Shown one piece after another: positions 1 to 8,282 of a DNA stretch of 64,000 nucleotides. Origin of the DNA: Buchnera aphidicola (Periphyllus testudinaceus). Its GTDB lineage: Bacteria; Pseudomonadota; Gammaproteobacteria; Enterobacterales; Enterobacteriaceae. Both the position numbers and the translations under genes were made by a program. The DNA is taken from contig NZ_OZ060380.1 in NCBI RefSeq assembly GCF_964059035.1, positions 394,469 to 458,468 of the forward strand, written 5' to 3'. Below the pieces are notes generated by a model. It searched no databases. It saw only the letters and a list, made by a program, of their open reading frames with translations, and was not told the DNA's origin. Numbering within the stretch: the first letter of the stretch is position 1; every line of letters starts with the position of its first letter.

Positions 1-257
1 ACAATAGAATGCTGTAAAGTTTTATTTTTTAATTCAAAACTAATCATATTTTTTTTAGCACGTTCCATAGCTTTTTGAATAGCAAAAGGAACTTCTCTAG
101 CTTTTCCATACCCAAAACCTACTTTTCCATTTTTATTCCCTACTACAGTTAATGCAGTAAAAGAAAAAATTCTACCTCCTTTTACAGTTTTTGAAACACG
201 ATTTACTGTAATTAATTTTTCTTGTAATTCTCCAACATTTTTTTTTTCATTTATCAT
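1..257 (-). CDS. rpsE: 30S ribosomal protein S5 (partial, C-terminus beyond window)
   Basis: The first 85 codons of S5, running off the left edge of the window. Reading from the ATG at 257, the product contains the family core GKVGFGYGKAREVPFAIQKA and lines up with E. coli S5 from its N-terminus. S5 sits near the decoding site of the 30S subunit and affects translational fidelity. It follows rplR by 13 bp in the spc operon order (L18-S5). Only the N-terminal double-stranded RNA-binding half is visible, so intactness of the rest cannot be judged. Confidence 0.95.
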   Translation of the reverse strand, partial: MINEKKNVGELQEKLITVNRVSKTVKGGRIFSFTALTVVGNKNGKVGFGYGKAREVPFAIQKAMERAKKNMISFELKNKTLQHSI

Positions 258-270
258 AAATCATTTTTCC

Positions 271-636
271 TTAAAACCGAAGACCAAATTTACGAGCGGA
301 ATTTGCTAATGCTTCAATTCTTCCATGATATTTAAAACCTGAACGATCAAAAGAAACTCGTTTAACTCCTTTTTTTAATGCTCTTTCTGCTATAATTTTC
401 CCAACAAATTGAGCAGCTTTTTTATTTCCAGTATAATTTAAATTACAATTAATTTTTTTTTCTAAAGTAGAAGCAACAGCTATTATAGAATAATTATCAG
501 AAGAAATAACTTGAGCGTACATATGACGAGAAGTTCTATGAATTACTAAACGAACTGACTTTAAAGATTTTAATTTAAATCTAATTTTTAAAGATCTTTT
601 TTTTCTAATTTTATTTTTAACATTAAAACTAATCAT
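271..636 (-). CDS. rplR: 50S ribosomal protein L18
   Basis: A 121-residue L18, which binds 5S rRNA on the 50S central protuberance. The conserved stretch LVIHRTSRHMYAQVI and the C-terminal VSFDRSGFKYHGRIEALA are clear. E. coli L18 is 117 residues, so it is full length, with a slightly more lysine-rich N-terminus. It lies 1 bp downstream of rplF and just upstream of rpsE, the normal spc order, and is surely cotranscribed. Confidence 0.96.
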   Translation of the reverse strand: MISFNVKNKIRKKRSLKIRFKLKSLKSVRLVIHRTSRHMYAQVISSDNYSIIAVASTLEKKINCNLNYTGNKKAAQFVGKIIAERALKKGVKRVSFDRSGFKYHGRIEALANSARKFGLRF

Positions 637-637
637 A

Positions 638-1180
638 CTATTTTTTTTTCGCCTCTTTTATTTTAACAAATTCATTAAAATAACGTATTCCTTTTCCTTT
701 ATACGAATCTGGTTTTCTATGAAGTCTTAAATTTGCTGAAACTTGCCCAACTAATTGTTTATCTATCCCTTTAATTAAAATCTCTGTAGAAGATAATAAT
801 TCAACATCAATTCCACACGGAAGTAAATATATAACATTATGTGAATAACCTAATGACATTATTATTTTTTTTACTGTAGAATTTTCTAAAGAAAACTTAT
901 AACCAACTCCAACTAAAATTAATTTCTTAGAAAATCCATAAGTAACACCTAATATCATAGAATTAATTAAAGATCGTACTGTTCCAGCTTGCATCCAACC
1001 ATTAGAAGTAGAGTTTTTAGATTTAAAACTTAATATTTTATTTTCCAAATTTATTTGTACTAAAGAATTAAAATCACGTTTTAAAACACCTTTCTTTCCC
1101 TTTACTGTGATATTTTTATTATTTAATATAATTTCAATATCATCAGGGACAATTATTGAGCGTTTAGCAATTCTAGACAT
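638..1180 (-). CDS. rplF: 50S ribosomal protein L6
   Basis: A 180-residue L6 (E. coli 177) with the usual two repeated domains; it binds 23S rRNA near the factor-binding site. The start MSRIAKRSIIVPDDIEI and the C-terminal motif RKPDSYKGKGIRYFNE are diagnostic. It begins 13 bp after rpsH ends, in the spc operon. Lysine and asparagine enrichment follows the genome's AT bias and no key region is missing. Confidence 0.96.
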   Translation of the reverse strand: MSRIAKRSIIVPDDIEIILNNKNITVKGKKGVLKRDFNSLVQINLENKILSFKSKNSTSNGWMQAGTVRSLINSMILGVTYGFSKKLILVGVGYKFSLENSTVKKIIMSLGYSHNVIYLLPCGIDVELLSSTEILIKGIDKQLVGQVSANLRLHRKPDSYKGKGIRYFNEFVKIKEAKKK

Positions 1181-1193
1181 GACTTTCTCCTAG

Positions 1194-1586
1194 TTAAGAA
1201 ACATAACAAACAATTTCGCCACCTAAACCTTTTTTCTTTGCTTCCTTATCTGACAAAATTCCTTTTGAAGTAGAAATAATAGAAATTCCTAATCCAGACA
1301 TAACTTTAGGAAGATCATTTTTTTTTTTATATACTCTTAATCCAGGTTTACTTACTCTTTTAATGATTTCAATAACTGGTTTTCCTTTAAAATACTTTAA
1401 AAATATTTCTAAAGAAGATTTTAAAGATTTTTTTATAAAAAAATCTTTTATATAACCTTCTTTTTTTAATAAAATAACAATTTCTTTTTTAAAATTAGAA
1501 AAAGGAACTATTACTGAAATTTTATTAGCAGATTGTCCATTTCTAATACGAACAAACATATCTGAGATAGGATCATGCATACTCAT
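1194..1586 (-). CDS. rpsH: 30S ribosomal protein S8
   Basis: A 130-residue S8, the same length as in E. coli, starting MSMHDPISDMFVRIRNGQ. The reading frame is open 13 codons further upstream to 1625, overlapping rpsN, but alignment to the family start favours the ATG at 1586. S8 is a primary 16S rRNA-binding protein, and in E. coli it represses the spc operon by binding the rplE leader; whether that feedback survives here cannot be seen. The C-terminal GGEIVCYVS is conserved. Confidence 0.95.
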   Translation of the reverse strand: MSMHDPISDMFVRIRNGQSANKISVIVPFSNFKKEIVILLKKEGYIKDFFIKKSLKSSLEIFLKYFKGKPVIEIIKRVSKPGLRVYKKKNDLPKVMSGLGISIISTSKGILSDKEAKKKGLGGEIVCYVS

Positions 1587-1618
1587 AATATTTTTCCCAA
1601 AAATTAAAATTATATTTT

Positions 1619-1924
1619 TTACCAACTTGATTTTCTTAACCCTGGTATTTCTCCTCTCATAGCTGCTTCTCTTAACTTAATTCTACTTAATCCGAATTTT
1701 CTTAAAAAACCATGAGGTCTTCCTGTTAAGCAACAACGATTTCTTTGTCTTGATAAACTAGAATCTCTTGGTAATTTTTGTAACTTTAAAACAGATTTCC
1801 AACGTTCTTTTTTAGATACATTAAGATCTAAAATCATTAATTTTAATTGTATTCTTCTTTTATAAAATTTTTTTGACAAATTAATTCTTTTTATTTCTCT
1901 TGCTTTCATAGATTGTTTAGCCAT
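1619..1924 (-). CDS. rpsN: 30S ribosomal protein S14
   Basis: A 101-residue S14 of the long, zinc-free type found in enterobacteria. It starts MAKQSMKAREIKR and contains RQRNRCCLTGRPHGFLRKFGL and the ending RGEIPGLRKSSW. It helps assemble the head of the 30S subunit. It lies between rplE and rpsH in the spc operon, with a 32 bp gap to the chosen rpsH start. Confidence 0.96.
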   Translation of the reverse strand: MAKQSMKAREIKRINLSKKFYKRRIQLKLMILDLNVSKKERWKSVLKLQKLPRDSSLSRQRNRCCLTGRPHGFLRKFGLSRIKLREAAMRGEIPGLRKSSW

Positions 1925-1941
1925 TTTAATACATACCTTTT

Positions 1942-2484
1942 TTATTTATTCCGAAAAGGAAAATTAAATCTTGATAATAAAGAAAAACCCTCTAAATTTG
2001 ATTTTGCTGTAGTAATAATAGAAATATCTAATCCTCGAATTTTATCAATTTTATCATAATCAATTTCAGGAAAAATAATTTGTTCTTTAATTCCTAAATT
2101 ATAATTTCCAAAACCATCAAAAGAACGTTTAGAAAATCCTCTAAAATCTCTAATTCTAGGCATAGCAATATTTATTAATTTATTTAAAAAATGCCATTTT
2201 CTTAATCCTCTTAAAGTTACTTTGCATCCAATCATATATCCTTGTCTAATTTTAAAACCAGCAATAGATTTTCTAGCTTTAGTTACAACCGGTTTTTGAC
2301 CTGATATAAGAGACAAATCAGAAATTGCATAATCTAATTTTTTTTTATTTGATATCGCTTCTCCAACTCCCATATTTAATACAATTTTATTAATTTTAGG
2401 AACTTGCATTAAAGATTTATAACGAAATTGTTTCATCATTTTTGGAACTATATTTTTTTTATAAAAACTATACATATCACTCAT
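1942..2484 (-). CDS. rplE: 50S ribosomal protein L5
   Basis: A 180-residue L5 (E. coli 179), one of the 5S rRNA-binding proteins that contacts the P-site tRNA. Landmarks are LNMGVGEA, SGQKPVVTKARKSIAGFKIRQ and the ending REQ-type IKEQIIFPEIDYDKID. The frame is open to 2511, overlapping rplX, but the ATG at 2484, preceded by a GGA about 8 bases upstream, matches the family N-terminus. Spc operon member. Confidence 0.95.
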   Translation of the reverse strand: MSDMYSFYKKNIVPKMMKQFRYKSLMQVPKINKIVLNMGVGEAISNKKKLDYAISDLSLISGQKPVVTKARKSIAGFKIRQGYMIGCKVTLRGLRKWHFLNKLINIAMPRIRDFRGFSKRSFDGFGNYNLGIKEQIIFPEIDYDKIDKIRGLDISIITTAKSNLEGFSLLSRFNFPFRNK

Positions 2485-2498
2485 AATTGTATTCCAAA

Positions 2499-2813
2499 TT
2501 ACTGTATACATAAATTGTTAGATTTAAAAAATCTTATTTTTTTTCCTTTTTTAAATTTAAATCCTATTCTATCTGGTTTATTTGTTTTAGGATTTATTAA
2601 AGAAATATTAGAAACATGAATATAAGACTCTCTTTTAATAATTCCCCCAGATTGATTTTGAGATGGAATAGGTTTTTGATGTTTAGTAACCATGTTTATT
2701 CCTTCTACAATAACTTTTTCTTTAGATAAAATTTTTTTAACAATTCCAATTTTTTTTTTATCTCTTCCAGTTAAAACAATTACTCGATCATTTAATCTTA
2801 TTTTAGATGCCAT
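2499..2813 (-). CDS. rplX: 50S ribosomal protein L24
   Basis: A 104-residue L24, identical in length to E. coli, with the KOW-type N-terminal segment VIVLTGRDKKKIGIVKKIL and KVIVEGINMVTKHQKP. L24 initiates assembly of the 50S subunit at the 5' end of 23S rRNA. It lies between rplN and rplE in the spc operon and its 3' end is 14 bp from the chosen rplE start. Confidence 0.96.
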   Translation of the reverse strand: MASKIRLNDRVIVLTGRDKKKIGIVKKILSKEKVIVEGINMVTKHQKPIPSQNQSGGIIKRESYIHVSNISLINPKTNKPDRIGFKFKKGKKIRFFKSNNLCIQ

Positions 2814-2835
2814 TGTTATATGAATACCTATATTT

Positions 2836-3204
2836 TTATAATACTTCCGGAGCTAAAGAAATAATTTTCATAAATTTCTCTGTACGTAATTCTCGAGTTA
2901 CTGGTCCAAAAATTCTGGTTCCAATAGGTTGTTCATTATTATTTAAAACAACACAAGAATTACTATCAAACCGAATTAATGAACCATCAGATCTTCTAAT
3001 ACCTTTTTTAGTACGCACTATAACAGCTTTTAAAACTTCTCCTTTTTTAACTTTACCTCTTGGAATAGCTTCTTTTATAGTAATTTTAATAACATCTCCA
3101 ATATTTGCATATCTACGCTTAGAACCTCCTAAAACTTTAATACACATTGCAGAACGAGCACCAGAATTATCGGCAATATTTAATATAGTTTGCTCCTGTA
3201 TCAT
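2836..3204 (-). CDS. rplN: 50S ribosomal protein L14
   Basis: A 122-residue L14 (E. coli 123), highly conserved throughout: NIADNSGARSAMCIKVLGG near the start and GTRIFGPVTREL near the end. It sits at the subunit interface under the L3/L19 cluster. In E. coli it is the first gene of the spc operon, and here the 103 bp before it hold a 12 bp hairpin separating it from rpsQ, the last S10-operon gene. Confidence 0.97.
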   Translation of the reverse strand: MIQEQTILNIADNSGARSAMCIKVLGGSKRRYANIGDVIKITIKEAIPRGKVKKGEVLKAVIVRTKKGIRRSDGSLIRFDSNSCVVLNNNEQPIGTRIFGPVTRELRTEKFMKIISLAPEVL

Positions 3205-3258
3205 AATATAATTTTTTCCTTTTTTTGTACATTTTTTTTAAAAAACTATTTTTTATTC

Positions 3259-3296
3259 TAGAAAACATGAAGCTAAATTCTTTATCATGTTTTCTA
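3259..3296 (-). terminator. Hairpin at the S10/spc operon junction
   Basis: A perfect 12 bp inverted repeat, TAGAAAACATGA at 3259-3270 and its complement at 3285-3296, with a 14-base loop. It lies downstream of rpsQ and upstream of rplN on the coding strand. The minus-strand sequence after the stem is AT-rich, with a T run about 15 bases later rather than immediately. It could be an S10 terminator/attenuator or an RNA-processing site. The stem is seen; the function is inferred. Confidence 0.55.
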
Positions 3297-3307
3297 AATT
3301 TTATTCT

Positions 3308-3562
3308 TTAAGAAATACATTTTTTTATAATATCAACTAAAATCCAAGATTTTGTTTTTGAAATCGGTCTACATTCTTTAATAAAAACTTTATCTCCTAT
3401 AGAACATTCATTTAATTTATCATGTACATGAAATTTAGTTCTCCTTTTTATAAATTTTTTATAAATTGGATGTTTAATAAATCGATCTACAGCTACAATT
3501 ATAGATTTTTGCATTTTATTACTTATTACATAACCTTGCAAAAATTTATTTTTTTCTGACAT
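3308..3562 (-). CDS. rpsQ: 30S ribosomal protein S17
   Basis: An 84-residue S17 (E. coli 84) with the OB-fold signature: GYVISNKMQKSIIVAVDRFIKHPIYKKF in two parts, then FHVHDKLNECSIGDKVFIKECRPISKTKSW. It is a primary binder of the 16S 5' domain. Its 5' end overlaps the end of rpmC by 17 bp. It is the last gene of the S10 operon and is followed by the hairpin at 3259-3296. Confidence 0.96.
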   Translation of the reverse strand: MSEKNKFLQGYVISNKMQKSIIVAVDRFIKHPIYKKFIKRRTKFHVHDKLNECSIGDKVFIKECRPISKTKSWILVDIIKKCIS

Positions 3563-3752
3563 TTAATAATTCCTTTTCAAACAAAAGAGTTTTAATAACA
3601 GAAATATTTTTTCTATTTATTTTTAATAAATGAGTTTGAGTTAATTTTTTAGAAGATAATTGCATACGTAAATTAAATTGTTCTTTAAATAAACTTAATA
3701 ATTCTATCTGAAGAAATTTAGAATCTTTTTGTCTCAATTGTTTTGTATTCAT
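3546..3752 (-). CDS. rpmC: 50S ribosomal protein L29
   Basis: A 68-residue L29 (E. coli 63), a two-helix protein at the peptide exit tunnel that docks trigger factor and SRP. The sequence LLSLFKEQFNLRMQLSSKKL matches the family core, though the C-terminal half has drifted from the canonical RR-x-IARV motif. Its start overlaps the rplP stop (TAATG arrangement), consistent with translational coupling. Confidence 0.93.
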   Translation of the reverse strand: MNTKQLRQKDSKFLQIELLSLFKEQFNLRMQLSSKKLTQTHLLKINRKNISVIKTLLFEKELLNVRKK

Positions 3753-4162
3753 TAATTTTCCGATTTTAATACAAATATTGTTTTTACAGGTAATTTTGCT
3801 GCTGCCAATTTAAATGCTTCACGAGCAAGAGATTCAGAAATTCCATTAATTTCATATAAAATTTTTCCAGGTTGTATTAAAGAAACCCAATATTCTACAT
3901 TTCCTTTCCCTTTTCCCATACGAACTTCTAATGGTTTTTGAGTAATAGGCTTATCAGGAAAAATACGTATCCAAACTTGACCTAATCTTTTAATATATCT
4001 TGCAATACTTCTTCGAGCTGATTCAATTTGACGAGAAGTTAAACGACCTCTTGTAATAGCTTTTAAACCATAAGATCCAAAAATGATACTATCATTAAAA
4101 ATTAAACCTCTATTACGTCCTTTATGCATTTTTCTAAATTTTGTTTTTTTAGGTTGAAGCAT
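3752..4162 (-). CDS. rplP: 50S ribosomal protein L16
   Basis: A 136-residue L16 (E. coli 136). It starts MLQPKKTKFRKMHKGRNRG and contains ARRSIARYIKRLGQVWIRIFPDKPIT and GKGKGNVEYWVSLIQPGK. L16 contacts the A-site tRNA elbow and is needed for late 50S assembly. S10 operon order S3-L16-L29-S17 is kept. Confidence 0.97.
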   Translation of the reverse strand: MLQPKKTKFRKMHKGRNRGLIFNDSIIFGSYGLKAITRGRLTSRQIESARRSIARYIKRLGQVWIRIFPDKPITQKPLEVRMGKGKGNVEYWVSLIQPGKILYEINGISESLAREAFKLAAAKLPVKTIFVLKSEN

Positions 4163-4177
4163 TTTAAAAAATTCTCC

Positions 4178-4876
4178 TTACTTCAGAAGTCTTTTGTTTT
4201 GTTTTAAAAATTGAACATTTAATGGAATTTTTTTAATTTTTGGCATTCCGCTTAAAATTTCTCCCTTAAAAATCCAAACTTTTACTCCGACTACTCCATA
4301 AGTAGTATGTGCTTCTAAAGAACTATAATCAATATCTGCTCTTAAAGTATGTAATGGAACTCTTCCTTCTCTTTGCCATTCTGTTCTAGCTATTTCTGCT
4401 CCACCTAATCTACCACTAATTTCTACTTTAATACCTTGAGCTCCATTTCTCATAGAATTTTGTATTGCTCGTTTCATAGCTCTTCTAAACATAACCCGTC
4501 TTTCTAATTGAGAAACTATATTATCTGCAACTAATTTCGAATCTAATTCTGGTTTTTTAATTTCAGAAATAGTAATTTGAGAAGGAACTTGAGATATACT
4601 AGAAATTTCTTTTCTTAAACTTTCTATATCCTCTCCTTTTTTTCCAATTACAATTCCTGGTCGAGCAGTATATATAGTTACCTTCATAGTTTTTGAAGGT
4701 CTTTCTATAACAATTTTAGAAACTGATGCTCTACACAACTTTTTCATAAGAAATGTACGAACTTTAAAATCGTTACTTAAATAATTAGAAAAATCTTTAC
4801 TTTCTGCAAACCATATAGAATTCCATTGTTTTATAATTCCTAATCTCATTCCATGTGGATGTACTTTTTGTCCCAT
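4178..4876 (-). CDS. rpsC: 30S ribosomal protein S3
   Basis: A 232-residue S3 (E. coli 233) starting MGQKVHPHGMRLGIIKQWNS. The KH-domain motif is ARPGIVIGKKGEDIESL, and the C-terminal domain has AEIARTEWQREGRVPLHTLRADIDY in sequence. S3 forms part of the mRNA entry tunnel helicase. It lies between rplV and rplP in the S10 operon and appears fully intact. Confidence 0.97.
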   Translation of the reverse strand: MGQKVHPHGMRLGIIKQWNSIWFAESKDFSNYLSNDFKVRTFLMKKLCRASVSKIVIERPSKTMKVTIYTARPGIVIGKKGEDIESLRKEISSISQVPSQITISEIKKPELDSKLVADNIVSQLERRVMFRRAMKRAIQNSMRNGAQGIKVEISGRLGGAEIARTEWQREGRVPLHTLRADIDYSSLEAHTTYGVVGVKVWIFKGEILSGMPKIKKIPLNVQFLKQNKRLLK

Positions 4877-4898
4877 TATTGTATTATCTCCAAAATTT

Positions 4899-5228
4899 TT
4901 AATCTGAAACTACAATTGTAATATGACTAGTACGTTTTAAAATTTGATCTGCTTTTCCTTTAGCTCTAGGCATCATTCGCTTCATAGTTGGACCTTCATC
5001 TATTAAAATTTGACTAATTTTTAATAGATCTATATCTAATCCTTTATTATTTTCTGCATTAGAAATAGCAGATTCAAGTACTTTTTTTATTAAAAACGAT
5101 GCTTTTTTATTAGAAAAATTTAAAATATCTAAAGCTTTATCAACTTTTTTTCCACGTATTAAGTCTGCTACTAATCTTAATTTTTGAGCAGAAGAACGAG
5201 CTTTTTTATATTTTGCTACAATATTCAC
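4899..5228 (-). CDS. rplV: 50S ribosomal protein L22 (GTG start)
   Basis: A 109-residue L22 (E. coli 110) that lines the exit tunnel. It carries ARSSAQKLRLVADLIRGKKV and GPTMKRMMPRAKGKADQILK. The start codon is GTG at 5228, fixed by alignment with the E. coli N-terminus and by a TAGGAT Shine-Dalgarno about 7 bases upstream. Between rpsS and rpsC in the S10 operon. Confidence 0.96.
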   Translation of the reverse strand: MNIVAKYKKARSSAQKLRLVADLIRGKKVDKALDILNFSNKKASFLIKKVLESAISNAENNKGLDIDLLKISQILIDEGPTMKRMMPRAKGKADQILKRTSHITIVVSD

Positions 5229-5253
5229 AAATTTATCCTATTTTTTAAAAAAT

Positions 5254-5532
5254 TTAACGTTTTTTTATTTTTCTATCAGCTGAATGTCCTCTATAAGTTC
5301 TAGTTAAAGAAAACTCTCCTAATTTATGACCAACCATTTCATCTGTAATAAAAACAGGAATATGTTGTTTTCCATTATGTATAGAAATTGTTAATCCTAT
5401 CATATTTGGAAAAATTGTAGAACGTCTAGACCAAGTTTTAATAGGTCTTTTATCTTTTTTCAAAATTGCTAATTCTATTTTTTTTAATAAACTTTCATCA
5501 ATAAACGGTCCTTTTTTCAAAGATCGAGGCAT
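5254..5532 (-). CDS. rpsS: 30S ribosomal protein S19
   Basis: A 92-residue S19, the same length as in E. coli: MPRSLKKGPFIDESLLKKIE, then WSRRSTIFPNMIGLTISIHNGK and the ending GEFSLTRTYRGH. It forms the 30S head together with S13 and contacts the A-site finger. S10 operon, 18 bp after rplB. Intact. Confidence 0.97.
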   Translation of the reverse strand: MPRSLKKGPFIDESLLKKIELAILKKDKRPIKTWSRRSTIFPNMIGLTISIHNGKQHIPVFITDEMVGHKLGEFSLTRTYRGHSADRKIKKR

Positions 5533-5550
5533 AAAATATCCTATGTTAAA

Positions 5551-6372
5551 TTATTTTTTACGAGAACGTATAATAAATTTTTTAGTTCTTTTATTTTTTC
5601 TAGTTTTTTTACCCTTAGTTTGAACTCCCCAAGGTGTAACTGGATGTTTTCCAAAATTTCTACCTTCACCTCCACCATGAGGATGATCTACAGGATTCAT
5701 GGCAGTGCCTCGTACAGTAGGTCTAATTCCTCTCCAACATGATGCACCTGCTTTTCCTAAAACTTTTAACATATGCTCAGAATTTCCAACTTCACCAATC
5801 GTAGCTCTACAACAAGATAAAATTTTTCTCATTTCACCCGAACGCATACGAACATTAATATAATTTAATTCTTTAGAAATAATTTGTAAATAACTTCCAG
5901 CTGAACGTGCAAGTTGACCACCTTTTCCAGGTTTTAACTCAACATTATGAATTAATGAGCCAACTGGAATTTTATACATTGGTAATGAATTTCCTATCTT
6001 TATTTTTGAATTTATTCCAGAACAAATTTTAGATCCTATTTTAAGCCCCTTTGGTGCTAAAATATAATTATATTCACCATCTTTATATAAAATCAATGCA
6101 ATATTTGATGAACGATTCGGATCATATTCTAAACGTATTACAGTTGCTAAAATATTATCTTTATTTCTTTTAAAATCTATAATACGATATAATTTTTTAT
6201 GACCTCCACCTATATGTCTTGTAGTAATTCTACCTTGATTATTTCTTCCCCCGCTTTTATTTTTTTTTTGTAATAATTTAGAAAAAGGTTTACCTTTATA
6301 TAAATCTGAATTAACTACTTTTATTACATGCCTTCGACCAGGAGATGTGGGTTTACATTTTATAATTGCCAT
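5551..6372 (-). CDS. rplB: 50S ribosomal protein L2
   Basis: A 273-residue L2 (E. coli 273), needed for subunit association and peptidyl transferase activity. The N-terminal MAIIKCKPTSPGRRHV, the GGRNNQGRITTRHIGGGHK segment and the C-terminal MNPVDHPHGGGEGRN, which holds the conserved histidine loop, are all present. S10 operon between rplW and rpsS. Confidence 0.97.
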   Translation of the reverse strand: MAIIKCKPTSPGRRHVIKVVNSDLYKGKPFSKLLQKKNKSGGRNNQGRITTRHIGGGHKKLYRIIDFKRNKDNILATVIRLEYDPNRSSNIALILYKDGEYNYILAPKGLKIGSKICSGINSKIKIGNSLPMYKIPVGSLIHNVELKPGKGGQLARSAGSYLQIISKELNYINVRMRSGEMRKILSCCRATIGEVGNSEHMLKVLGKAGASCWRGIRPTVRGTAMNPVDHPHGGGEGRNFGKHPVTPWGVQTKGKKTRKNKRTKKFIIRSRKK

Positions 6373-6393
6373 AAACTATTCTCTAATATATTC

Positions 6394-6693
6394 TTAACTG
6401 TTAGTTAAAAAATCTAAATTTTGATTTTCTTGAAAAAATATATAAGCTTTTTTCCAAGATTTTGGTTTAGTAAGATTTTTTCCTTTTTTTTTAATTTTAC
6501 CTTTCACATTTAATAAATTTACTTTTTTAACTTTTATTTGAAACATTTTTGATACAGATATTTTAATTTCACGTTTTGTAGAATTTTTATGAACTTTAAA
6601 AATCATTACATTATTTTTTTCTTTACATTGATTAGATTTTTCAGAAATATGTATAGAACGTATTGTTTTAAATAAAAAGTTTTTATGTATCAT
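6394..6693 (-). CDS. rplW: 50S ribosomal protein L23
   Basis: A 99-residue L23 (E. coli 100), the main docking site for trigger factor and SRP at the tunnel exit. Recognised from SIHISEKSN, the KREIKISVSKMFQIKVKKVNLLNVKGK segment and position between L4 and L2. It has drifted more than its neighbours. Its ATG overlaps the rplD TGA (ATGA), suggesting translational coupling. Confidence 0.94.
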   Translation of the reverse strand: MIHKNFLFKTIRSIHISEKSNQCKEKNNVMIFKVHKNSTKREIKISVSKMFQIKVKKVNLLNVKGKIKKKGKNLTKPKSWKKAYIFFQENQNLDFLTNS

Positions 6694-7295
6694 AAAAGTT
6701 TTTCCTCTATATTTTTTAAAGCTTTTAATGTTATTAAAACATAAGAATGATGTAATAAAATTAGAGGATGAAGAAATTTTAAACTAATTGCTGTTACTTT
6801 ATATAAATTTCTAGAAGCTAATAAAATATTTTTATCCAAAATTTTTTGTATAATTAAAGCATTTGTTAAATTTAAAATTTTTAATTCCTGTAACAATTTT
6901 TTTGTTTTTGGATAATCTATATTAAATTTTTTTAAAACTATTAACTTTTTTTTTTTTATCAATTCAGAAAAAATACACTTTAAAGCGCCTCTATACATTT
7001 TTTTATTAATTTTTTTCTTATAACTTTTAGGTTTTGCAGCAAAAGTTACACCACCCGATCTCCAAATAGGACTTCGAATAGATCCAACACGTGCTCTTCC
7101 GGTTCCCTTTTGACGCCAAGGTTTTTTTCCAGAACCAGAAACTTCAGCGCGACTTTTTTGAGCTTTTGTTCCTTTTCTTTGAGAAGAGGAATAAGATTTT
7201 AATACCTGATGCACTAAAAATTTATTAAATTTACAACCAAAAACAGACTTAGAAATCTTAATAACTTCCTGTGTATCTTTTAATATTAATTCCAT
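6690..7295 (-). CDS. rplD: 50S ribosomal protein L4
   Basis: A 201-residue L4 (E. coli 201). The long internal loop that reaches the tunnel constriction is conserved: GTKAQKSRAEVSGSGKKPWRQ followed by GTGRARVGSIRSPIWRSGG. In E. coli L4 represses its own operon through the S10 leader; the leader here is too altered to tell whether this persists. The C-terminal half is diverged and lysine-rich. S10 operon, after rplC. Confidence 0.95.
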   Translation of the reverse strand: MELILKDTQEVIKISKSVFGCKFNKFLVHQVLKSYSSSQRKGTKAQKSRAEVSGSGKKPWRQKGTGRARVGSIRSPIWRSGGVTFAAKPKSYKKKINKKMYRGALKCIFSELIKKKKLIVLKKFNIDYPKTKKLLQELKILNLTNALIIQKILDKNILLASRNLYKVTAISLKFLHPLILLHHSYVLITLKALKNIEEKLL

Positions 7296-7306
7296 TAATA
7301 TACTCC

Positions 7307-7939
7307 TTAATTCTTTTTAATAGCAGGTTTAATAATTAAATCTCCACCTAATGCTCCAGGAACAGATCCTTTTATTAAAATATAATTATTTTTTTTATTA
7401 ATTTTCATAACTAATAAACTTTGTATAGTAATTTTTTTATTTCCTAAATGACCAGCCATTTTTTTGCCTTTAAAAACTCTACCTGGAGTTTGATTTTGCC
7501 CGATAGAACCAGGAGCTCGATGAGATAAAGAATTTCCATGAGAAGCATCTTGTGAAGAAAAATTCCAACGTTTAATAGTTCCAGAAAAACCTTTTCCTTT
7601 TGAAAATCCAGTTATATCAACTTTTTTAATGTTCTTAAAAAAATCAACATCAATAATTTGACCTACAGAAAATTTGTTCTCTAAAGATACTTTAAATTCC
7701 CATAAACCACGACCAGGAACAATGTTATTTTTTTTAAAATGACCTAATTCTGGTTTATTTAAAGAATGTATTTTTTTTATTCCTGTTGTCAACTGAACCA
7801 TAAAAAATTTTTTAAAAATTTTGTTTTTAATTTGAGTTATTCTATTCTCAGTAATTTCAATAGCAGTTACAGGAGTAGAATGCCCTTCTTTATTAAAAAT
7901 TCTCGTCATACCAATTTTTTTACCCACTAATCCAAGCAC
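7307..7939 (-). CDS. rplC: 50S ribosomal protein L3 (GTG start)
   Basis: A 210-residue L3 (E. coli 209), which reaches to the peptidyl transferase centre. The start LGLVGKKIGMTRIFNKEG aligns with the family from a GTG at 7939, with an AAAGGAG about 13 bases upstream; an ATT one codon earlier is a possible alternative. The central GFSKGKGFSGTIKRWNF and HGNSLSHRAPGSIGQNQTPG regions, the latter holding the glutamine methylated in E. coli, are intact. Confidence 0.95.
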   Translation of the reverse strand: MLGLVGKKIGMTRIFNKEGHSTPVTAIEITENRITQIKNKIFKKFFMVQLTTGIKKIHSLNKPELGHFKKNNIVPGRGLWEFKVSLENKFSVGQIIDVDFFKNIKKVDITGFSKGKGFSGTIKRWNFSSQDASHGNSLSHRAPGSIGQNQTPGRVFKGKKMAGHLGNKKITIQSLLVMKINKKNNYILIKGSVPGALGGDLIIKPAIKKN

Positions 7940-7970
7940 AATTATTTATTAACTCCTTTAAGTTAAATTA

Positions 7971-8282
7971 TTAGCCTAAACTAATTTGAACATCTACACC
8001 TGCAGCAAGATCTAATCGCATTAAGGCATCAACTGTTTTTTCAGTAGGCTCAACAATATCTATTAATCTTTTATGTGTACGAATTTCATATTGATCACGT
8101 GCATCTTTATTTACATGAGGAGAAATTAAAACAGTAAATTTTTCTTTTCTTGTCGGTAAAGGTATAGGGCCTCTTACTTGAGCGCCTGTTCTTTTTGCAG
8201 TATTTACAATTTCTGCAGTAGAATAATCTATTAATTTATGATCAAAAGCTTTTAAACGAATACGAATTCTTTGGTTCTGCAT
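7971..8282 (-). CDS. rpsJ: 30S ribosomal protein S10
   Basis: A 103-residue S10 (E. coli 103), first gene of the S10 operon. It is part of the 30S head and, in E. coli, an antitermination factor with NusB. MQNQRIRIRLKAFDHKLID at the start and GPIPLPTRKEKFTVLISPH in the middle are canonical. The promoter of this 19-gene ribosomal block should lie in the 351 bp upstream. Confidence 0.97.
   Translation of the reverse strand: MQNQRIRIRLKAFDHKLIDYSTAEIVNTAKRTGAQVRGPIPLPTRKEKFTVLISPHVNKDARDQYEIRTHKRLIDIVEPTEKTVDALMRLDLAAGVDVQISLG

Noticed and set aside
2807..3211. 134-codon open frame on the plus strand
   Set aside because: Antisense to rplN, a highly conserved ribosomal protein gene; no Shine-Dalgarno or family match.
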